Below are positions 56,971-64,000 of a stretch of 64,000 nt of DNA, in pieces. The stretch is from Corylus avellana. Lineage: Eukaryota > Streptophyta > Magnoliopsida > Fagales > Betulaceae. Location of the stretch: positions 20,054,545 through 20,118,544 of the forward strand of contig NC_081551.1 of assembly GCF_901000735.1 (NCBI RefSeq), in the 5' to 3' direction. The translations under genes and the position numbers were made by a program. The notes under the pieces were generated by a model. That model was not told the DNA's origin. It did not search any database and was given only the letters and a program-made list of their open reading frames with translations. Position 1 is the stretch's first letter, and the number at the start of each line of letters is the position of its first letter.

Positions 56971-57713
56971 ATGGATGGCACTGAATCCAAATTTCCACAG
57001 AACCCACCTAAGAAAACCCAAAAGATTGTCCTTGGAGTCCAAATTGGCTTGAGAATTTTGGTAATTGCGACTGCATTGGCTGCAACGTGGGTGATGCTCA
57101 CTAGCAGGCAATCGACAGAGATTTTTGGCATCACCTTTGATGCTCGATATAGCTACTCCTCTACTTGCAAGTAAGATAAAACACAAAATAAAAGCAGAAC
57201 AAGAAAAAAAAACACTTAATTATGGAGGCCATATTTGCTTATTCAACCTTCCATTTGCAGGTTCTTTGCTTTTGCAAATGCTGTCGCATGTGCCTTCGTT
57301 CTGCTGTCCTTGCTCTTTGTCTTATTTTTCTGTCGTCAAGGCCCAAACCCTTCCAACCACTACTACTTGTTCCTACATGATTTGGTATGGTTCTTTTTGT
57401 TCTTTTTTTAAGTCCCCAATTACAAATATTTCAGGAAAAATGTCTGACAATTAACTTCTGGTTTTGAATGTGACAGTTTATGATGTCGTTGGTTCTTGCC
57501 GGGTGCGCGGCTGCGACAGCTGAAGGGTTCATCGGACGGTATGGGAACAGCCATGCGGGTTGGACTCCAATTTGTGATCACTTTGGCAAATTCTGTAACA
57601 AAATGACGACTTCTGTCATACTCTCTTACTTGTCTCTCTCCTTCTTATTTATGCTTACTATCATCTCTGCTAGCAAGTCTAGACAGATTCAGGTTTCGAG
57701 CTCCTTGATTTAG
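56971..57713 (+). CDS. CASPL-B: CASP-like membrane protein, second copy
   Basis: 186 aa, exons 56971-57170, 57261-57384 and 57477-57713, with splice sites identical in position to CASPL-A. The protein differs from CASPL-A at one residue (Phe for Leu in helix 4). Four helices and the conserved R28 and D107 are retained. Intron sequences and about 700 bases of upstream DNA are also nearly identical, so both copies may be expressed from the same kind of promoter. Either copy looks functional. Confidence 0.88.
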
Positions 57714-58556
57714 CTGTATGTATCCTAGAAAGTAGAAGAAAAAGAAAAAGATGATGATGAAAAAGGACGAGTAATTTGAATGATTCTGTTTTCATTACAA
57801 CCCCAACTTCTTGATTTTTCCTACTTTTTCCATATGCAAATAGGAATAAGAAAAACAGCCTTAACGGTGATTTTACTTGATGCTCAATATTTTGAAACTC
57901 CAAACCAAACAAACTTTAAGTTAAAATGGTCATATTTTCAGACAAACAAGTTTACATTTAATGGAAGGGATGGCTTTTTGTGACATCATAACAGAGACAC
58001 ATGCTTGCTCTCCACGAGCTTGCCATGACCGATGAGAGACACCAAAAAAAAAAAAATCTAAAAAAAAATGGTGTTAATTATAAAGGTTTTGTACGAGTGA
58101 GTTTCTTGTTACTCTATTTCCTCTATAATTGATTGATTTTTTAGGTAGGTTGTCTTAAAGTAGTTTTACTTTTTGAAAGTTCTTCAAAAGATTATCACTT
58201 TGTCACCAAATTTGTTGCGTTGATTAATTTATTGCTTTCATTATAATGGTTACTGTTAGTGTGGCTTATATTTTTTAAATTCCGCATTAATTGGTAAACA
58301 CTTATTCAACTACAATTTTAGGTGTGTTTGAAGTCTGGGCTTGTTTTTTCAATTTATTCAAAAAAAAAATTAAAAACCTTGTTGCACGGCTCTATTGAAT
58401 TTGAAGGAGCGCTTTTGGTTCTTACTGTTTAGACTTTTCCTATGTGAATCTCAACGAGTAAATTCTATTTTGATCACGTCTAAATAGAATAACCATAGTT
58501 AATTTTTCCAGCCACCTGTCTTAGTTATTATTTTTAAAATAAAAAATCACCATTCT

Positions 58557-59110
58557 AAATACAAGTTGACTGGAAATGTATGCATCCAAACAAAAATTTG
58601 ACTGGAAATTATGTGTGAAACAGACAAACGTGAGCCAGTACTTTAATAGTGCGTCAAAGTCTTCCTTCAGGCTCCAGTATTTGTCGAACTTTCATGCAGT
58701 TTCCACAAAGACTTGCTAGTCCATCCCAGTGTACATCTTTCATTCGTCAGAGAAAAAAGAGAAGCCCCTTTCCCATGAATCTTCATTTTCCATCATTGTT
58801 CACGTTATAATAATTGGTAACTAGACCTACCTTTAGCATGAGCAGCTCTTTTAATTTCACGTTGACCAAACAGTTCCTAAATATGTGTGGGTGGCCTTGT
58901 AAACGTTATACAACATTACAACTCCTCGTTTTGGCTTTTTTTTTTTTTTTTTTTTTCCTTTATATAAAGGTTCAAGTGACTAGATCAATCCCTCACAATT
59001 TATTCTCCAGAAGATCAAAGTGCGAAAGTTCTTTTTCAGTGTAAACGGGGATTTAAACACAAAGTACCTTTTCATATATACTCCAAAACTCAATATTAAT
59101 TTAAGTCAAA
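58557..59110 (+). repeat. Orphan RLK-type upstream block (a)
   Basis: Landmarks: TTGACTGGAAATGTATGCAT, GCGTCAAAGTCTTCC, TTGTTCACGTTATAATAATT, TTTAGCATGAGCAGCTCTTT, then TCAGTGTAAACGGGGATTTA. The last resembles TCAGCAAAAACGGGGATGTA about 380 bases before RLK1. No receptor coding sequence follows. Confidence 0.6.
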
Positions 59111-59151
59111 AAAATAAAAAAAATAAAAACAGAAGAGTGATTGGGTGACTT

Positions 59152-59868
59152 GAGTTATCAAACTTTCTTATGGCCTTCAATAATCACGTGCCGCCTCCAG
59201 GCACCACGCTCCATCCAAAGCTTTTGTCGATTTTGCCACATGCCACCACATTCCATCAATCACTCTAGTTGTCACGCCATCCACTATAACTTTTGCCACT
59301 TGTTCTAGATCAACTGAAATGAGCCCAAAACGACCACGAACGCACCCTCACGCGCGAGTCAGGTTTTGTATGCCAACCTGATAGCCGCCCAAGTGGGCTA
59401 ATTTTTTTTTGGCCCGTTGTCGGCGTTTTGGCCCATAGTCGGCCATTTTTTTAATTTTGGCCCATTTTTCGGCCTTTGAAGTTTGACTCATTGTAAGTCC
59501 TGGCCCATTGTCGACCCCTTTTGGAGTTTGTCCAGTTATCGGCTCTTTTGAATCTGCATTCACCAGCCATCATCTGCTGCCGTTGTTAGGTACTCGCCAG
59601 CCTCTATCTCCTTCGGCAGTTGCCACCATCTACGGCCCATTCTCGCCTCCACCACTGTCGTTATTATTGTTTCTGATTTCAAATTCAAAGTTCCAAAATA
59701 TTACATCTTGAATTTGAGGGGATGTTAGAATATATGAAAAATATATAATATTTTCCGTATATTTCATAATTATGTTGATATCAAATATTCTCTATTATGA
59801 GGTGATTGTAATCAAATATTTGGACACTACCCTTATAAATATGGATCTTTGTATTATAGACAAATCAT
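59152..59868 (+). mobile_element. Decayed non-autonomous LTR element, unit B copy
   Basis: Counterpart of 51683-52450, with LTR-like sequence from 59723. About 40-50 bases of the LTR present in copy A are deleted here (around 59822). Confidence 0.7.
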
Positions 59869-60504
59869 GATGAAACTTAATTATGATCAGCCTGCTGCCT
59901 TTCTTTATCACTAAGTCCATATGATCTTTGAGTTTGAATTTGAAAAACGAGCAATTAACGACCACAAACAGTTAGAGGAGGTGAATAGTACATTTCCACT
60001 ACAATTGGCTCCTTCTAGTCAATTTCATCATGCCATTTGTCACGAAATGTTAGCACATCAAGAAAGAACAAAATCCACTCAAGGGGTGTGGAATGTGACA
60101 GCCATGGGACTAGATATGCAAATCAGATTACCAAGTTCTTTACCAGTGGTTGACTGATTAGTTGACTGCTTGACTACTGCAGGAGTAGGAAGGGGGAGGC
60201 TATCTAGAAGCTAATTATGGATGGGAGAGTACAAAAGTTGTGTAAGCTAGATAGATGAGAAAAGACGAGCTTGCCACCGGTGGTGCAGGAAGATTATTTT
60301 GTGATCAGTTCTTATATTTGTTAATACATGCATTTTCAGTTCTTGGGGTATGCATGTCTAACCATGCATATTTGCTTTGTGGGTAGCTATAACTCTGGCT
60401 TGTGGATTTTAGTTCACCTTTGGTTTCTTCCTGATTTGGGTGTTGTTTATATTTCGTCGTGGTTGGTGCTGCTTTTCAGCTTTATTTCATTGTTAAATTA
60501 CTAT

Positions 60505-60745
60505 TTGTTCTGAAAGTTTAAATTAACAGAAAGTGAAAAATTTAATCACTTAATCATTACTTTAAGACTCTCATCATGTGTGGAGTCAAATTCTCTTTTA
60601 TCAGGTGAGGTTCAACACGTGAAATATTTAATTGAAATGGGAGGTAAATAACGGAGTCAATGTTCGAACTCATAAGATTTGACTCTGATACCATATTAAA
60701 TTACCACTTATCCTAAAAATTTAAATTATTAGAAAGAGATAAATT
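60505..60745 (-). mobile_element. Decayed TRIM, unit B copy
   Basis: Counterpart of 53092-53330, with the same repeat remnants and the reversed primer-site remnant TGACTCTGATACCATAT. Confidence 0.7.
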
Positions 60746-60956
60746 TACATTAAATGGAAGGGATGGCTTTTTGTGACATAGTAACATAGACACATGCTTG
60801 CTCTTCACGAGCTTGCCATGAATAAACGTACGTTGGGCTGATGAGTGACACCAAAATTCAGAAAACCCTGAAAAATATGGCCCATTTCATTCACCACGTT
60901 TGAGACCCTCAACAGTGTCTATAATTCCAGCCTCAAATGAGGAGTTGCATGATTCT

Positions 60957-61677
60957 CATGGCATAGAAGGCTGAGAGATTGGATCGAAACTGCGATCAAG
61001 GCTCTCGGTTTTAAGTAGGAAACACCGATACACATCTTCAACCATGCTATATATATGATCGAACCTCTCAGATTTTAGTATTAAAACATGATGCACTGGT
61101 TTGTTCAAATGAGTTGCAATCGATCGAGGTTGCGATCAAAGCCTTCTAAAACTTCAATTTCAACTTTTTCTTGAACCGCACTTAAACCGACGAAACTCAA
61201 AATCAAAACCTTACAACTTAATATTTTTTGACACTGGCCGGATTTGCCAATACTAAAACTCAACAAAACTGTTATTTTTTTTTTCTTGGGTTGCTTTAAT
61301 GTTTGTGAGAATGAACAAACACTCTTCAGATTAGGTGGTCATAAGCTCAATTAGATCAAGCTGTTGTTTGGTTCTCCAGTAATCTTTGGACATAATACCA
61401 CAAGTGTTTCTTTGGAAGGCTTTGGTCGGGGATCCCTACAGGGAGGGTCTTACTCTTACCAATAGGCATCTTCTAGTGAGACAAACTAATCATTTTCATA
61501 TATCGTGCCATGTCAGCATCAAGAAAGAACACAATCCACTCAAGTTAGTCTTTCGTGCTAAATATACTTATATTCAAGGATTCCAGCCACTGCATTTTCA
61601 TTGGAGGGGTAGGTGTAGAGTACTGTGACAGCTTGGACTCGATCAAATCAGATTAATTAATTACCAATTAAGCAGGC
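60957..61677. other. Unassigned non-coding stretch
   Basis: No gene recognised. The ORF at 61386-61628 does not resemble a known family. CATCAAGAAAGAACACAATC near 61518 also occurs near 52639 and 60058, linking it to upstream-block DNA. Confidence 0.35.
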
Positions 61678-61995
61678 ACAGGGAGATTGATTGGAAAATG
61701 GAAATGTATGCGCGCATCCAAACAAAACATAGAGTGGAAATCATGTGTGTTAAACAAACGTGCATGTGGCAGTTAAAAGTGCGTCAAAGTCTTCCCCCAG
61801 CTTTTGTCGAATTAATTTCCATGCATTTTTCCACAAAGACGTGCCGGTCGATCCATCTCAGTGTATCTTAATTTCATTGCTCAGAGAAAAAGAACAAGTC
61901 CCTTTCCCTCTTGAATCTTCAATTTCCATCTTTCCTGCCCGTTGTTCACGCTAGCTATAATAGATAGCATGAGCAGCTCTTTTCATGTTGAGCAA
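61678..61995 (+). repeat. Orphan RLK-type upstream block (b)
   Basis: Landmarks in order: GATTGATTGGAAAATGGAAA, GTGCGTCAAAGTCTTCCCCC, TTTGTCGAATTAATTTCCAT, GTTCACGCTAGCTATAATAG and AGCATGAGCAGCTCTTTTC. Same order as blocks (a), (c) and (d). Confidence 0.6.
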
Positions 61996-61999
61996 ACGA

Positions 62000-62634
62000 C
62001 AGAATAAATTATATGATCAAATTGAGTGAATTGTTATAACTTTTTTCTAACAACAATTCCACTTGGAAAAGTTGTGTAGGTTAGACGAGAATAGACGAGC
62101 TTGTCAGTACTTGTGCATGCATTATTGAGCTTGTCACTTGTGCATGCATTATTAAATAAATAATTTATTTATTTTTATTAACTTATGCTTTTAAGATAAG
62201 TAGTATTTAATCTGATAGTAGATTCTGATGTCATGAGTTCAAATTTAGACTTTACAATTCACTCAATTTCAATTAAATATTTCATGTTCGGTACCCTATT
62301 CTTCTTTTCTCTCTCTCTCTTTTCTATCTACATAATGTCAAATTTCTTTCTTCATATTAACAAACAATTTTCTTTATTTTTCACTCACAAAAAATTCAAA
62401 ACTCATTTTACTTTTATATCACATCAACTCACCTTTATATCACATCAATCAATTTTTTTCTCATTTTAGATCAAGAAAATTGGGCATTCATATTCTGTCA
62501 ATAATTGCAAATGAATAGAAATATTAATCATTTTATTTCAACTTTTTGAGATTCTCGTTCTTCGATCATTGCTAGGTAACCATCATTATTTTAGTGTACA
62601 ATATTGGAAAAGTTGTTGAAAAAATGAAAAGTAG
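62000..62634. other. AT-rich non-coding stretch
   Basis: No gene seen; the ORF at 62233-62469 is Phe/Ser/His-rich low complexity. It includes AATTCCACTTGGAAAAGTTG near 62051, an upstream-block motif. Confidence 0.35.
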
Positions 62635-63065
62635 CTAGAGATTGACTGGAGATGATGCATCCAAACAAAAACTTGACTGGAAATGTGTGTGAAACAAACA
62701 AACGTGAGCCACTTAGAAGGTTCGTCAAAGTCTTCCCCCAAGTATTTGTCGAACTTCCATGCATGGTGCATAACTTTCATTGCTCAGAGAAAAAGAAAAG
62801 TCCCTTCCCTTGAATCTTCAATTTCCATCTTTCCCATTGTTCACGTTATAATAATTAATGGTAGGTAGATCTTTAGCATTTATTTCCATTTTATCAAGGC
62901 TAGCTGCTAGATCAATCCCTCACAATTTATTCACCAGAAGATCAAGGTGCAAAGGCTTATTTTTCAGTGTAAACGGGGATTTAAACACAAAGTATCCTTT
63001 TCATATATACTATGGTTACAAACATACTCCAAAAACTCAATATTATAAGTCAACGAGTCAAATTG
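62635..63065 (+). repeat. Orphan RLK-type upstream block (c)
   Basis: Landmarks: GATTGACTGGAGATGATGCA, TCGTCAAAGTCTTCCCCCAA, TTGTTCACGTTATAATAATT, TCAGTGTAAACGGGGATTTA and CAAAAACTCAATATTATAAG. Closest to block (a). Confidence 0.6.
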
Positions 63066-63630
63066 GATTGGTATGGATGAATTATTAGAGAACATGGGGC
63101 CTTATGCCTTGGAAAAAGAAGAGGGGTTAGTGGAGAAAGGAAAGAGACAGGTCTTGCTGCATTCAAAACTGTTGCGCGCGTGTTGTTGATTGAAAGGAAT
63201 CCCTCTGGCCACAAGTACAGGATTATGATTTCCTATAATTTCATAAAAAATTGTAGATTTTAAATTATGCAATTTAGATTGTTTATAACCATCCAATCTA
63301 TTGGAAAATGCCACCTATTAAAAATGTAGCATATTATAATTGAGAATTTTTTAAGAAGAATAAACTTCTCTACAAAAGTGAAGAGAAAACCTTTTTTTAG
63401 AGAGAAATTATTTCTAGCTGTCTTAATAACATATCGCATATATAGGTGGCATTTTCTAAGCATTATGATACTTAAAAACAGCCTAAATTATGTAAATTGA
63501 AAATCTACTGTTTTAAAAATATTGTAAGAGATCCTAATCCACGAATACATTGGATTAACTCTTCTAATAATTCCATACCAGACAACGTTTATTTATTTTT
63601 GTCCAAGTCTACAATCCTATTACCTATAGG
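63066..63630. other. AT-rich non-coding stretch between blocks (c) and (d)
   Basis: No gene seen. ORFs on the minus strand at 63102-63463 match nothing I know. Confidence 0.35.
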
Positions 63631-63631
63631 C

Positions 63632-64000
63632 AGCTCAGCAAGACTTGCATAACTTAATTTATGGGTCAACGCTTTTCCTTCCCTAGAAAAAACTTAGGCA
63701 AGGTGAAGAATAGCCGTGAAAGCATTCCAGCTCAATCCCATCCCAGTGTCGATCTCTTTCATTGCACTGAAAAAACAAAAAAAAAAGGTCTATTTCCTTG
63801 AATGTTCAATGCCATTTTTCCCAATACTGTTCACGTTTCCACAAAGACTTGCTAGTCCATCCCAGTGTACATCTTTCATTCGTCAGAGAAAAAGGAGAAG
63901 TCCCTTTCGCATGAATCTTCATTGGATTTTCCATCTTTCCCATTGTTCACGTTATAATAATTGGTAGCTAGACCGACCTTTAGCATGAGCAGCTCTTTTC
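63632..64000 (+). repeat. Orphan RLK-type upstream block (d), running off the window
   Basis: It starts with GCTCAGCAAGACTTGCATAA, like the sequence about 215 bases before the RLK1 ATG (GCTCAGCAAGACTTAGAACT), and then carries two partial repeats of the block (CCTTGAATGTTCAATGCCAT; TCCACAAAGACTTGCTAGTC, also at about 58709). A receptor gene could follow beyond 64000. Confidence 0.55.

Larger units (their letters stand above)
55993..60956. repeat. Segmental duplication unit B (carries CASPL-B)
   Basis: Collinear with 48263-53537. It lacks the 50207-50730 insertion and the LTR element at 53538, and fills the sequence missing at 51513-51612. Homology ends at TGCATGATTCT. The stretch 57914-58550 is AT-rich non-coding DNA, and 59870-60500 is non-coding. 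Confidence 0.9.

Noticed and set aside
61386..61628. 80-aa ORF with a VFLWKALVG start
   Set aside because: Considered as a LINE zinc-binding domain, but the conserved Cys/His residues are absent.

Overview
The window is nuclear DNA of a flowering plant, most likely a woody eudicot. The evidence is spliced genes with short GT-AG introns, plant-specific receptor kinases and CASP-like proteins, and a dense load of LTR retrotransposons, TRIMs, LINE relics, a CACTA end and small MITEs. The species cannot be read from the sequence. There are three 100-N assembly gaps (36883-36982, 51513-51612, 55893-55992).

Left and centre (about 1.8-47.5 kb): a tandem array of five same-strand genes for leucine-rich-repeat receptor-like kinases (LRR-RLKs) of subfamily XI. 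They look closest to the clade of Arabidopsis AT5G25930 (HSL3/NUT, reported receptor of CTNIP/SCREW peptides). Each has a signal peptide, about 21-22 LRRs, one transmembrane helix and an RD-type kinase, with one intron that splits the Glu codon of the kinase APE motif. RLK1 (4609-7763) and RLK2 (13450-16607) lie in head-to-tail duplicated units (1810-9685, 9686-18505). RLK3 (21666-24738) is a more diverged single copy. RLK4 (31467-34590) and RLK5 (41843-44972) lie in a second duplicated pair of units. RLK4 is broken by a 7-bp deletion in the kinase; the other four look intact. In both close pairs the LRR half differs at many residues while the kinase half is identical by eye, which suggests homogenisation of the signalling half and diversification of the ligand-binding half.

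Between the receptors lie relics: a LINE end (300-1520), Copia pol fragments, a Gypsy pol relic with a TRIM nested in it, a broken cytochrome P450 5' fragment (19330-19640), and a Copia element with 118-bp LTRs (36983-40003) on the minus strand between the RLK4 and RLK5 units.

Right part (48-64 kb): a further segmental duplication with two nearly identical CASP-like genes (49250-49992 and 56971-57713). Unit A later received two TRIM-type insertions, a non-autonomous LTR element with nearly identical LTRs, and a CACTA transposon inside that element's 3' LTR. The remainder to 64 kb is mostly repeated blocks resembling the upstream regions of the receptor genes but lacking receptor coding sequence. 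They may be remnants of lost array members or lead into another receptor beyond the window.

All coding calls were made by reading the sequence; no database search was run.
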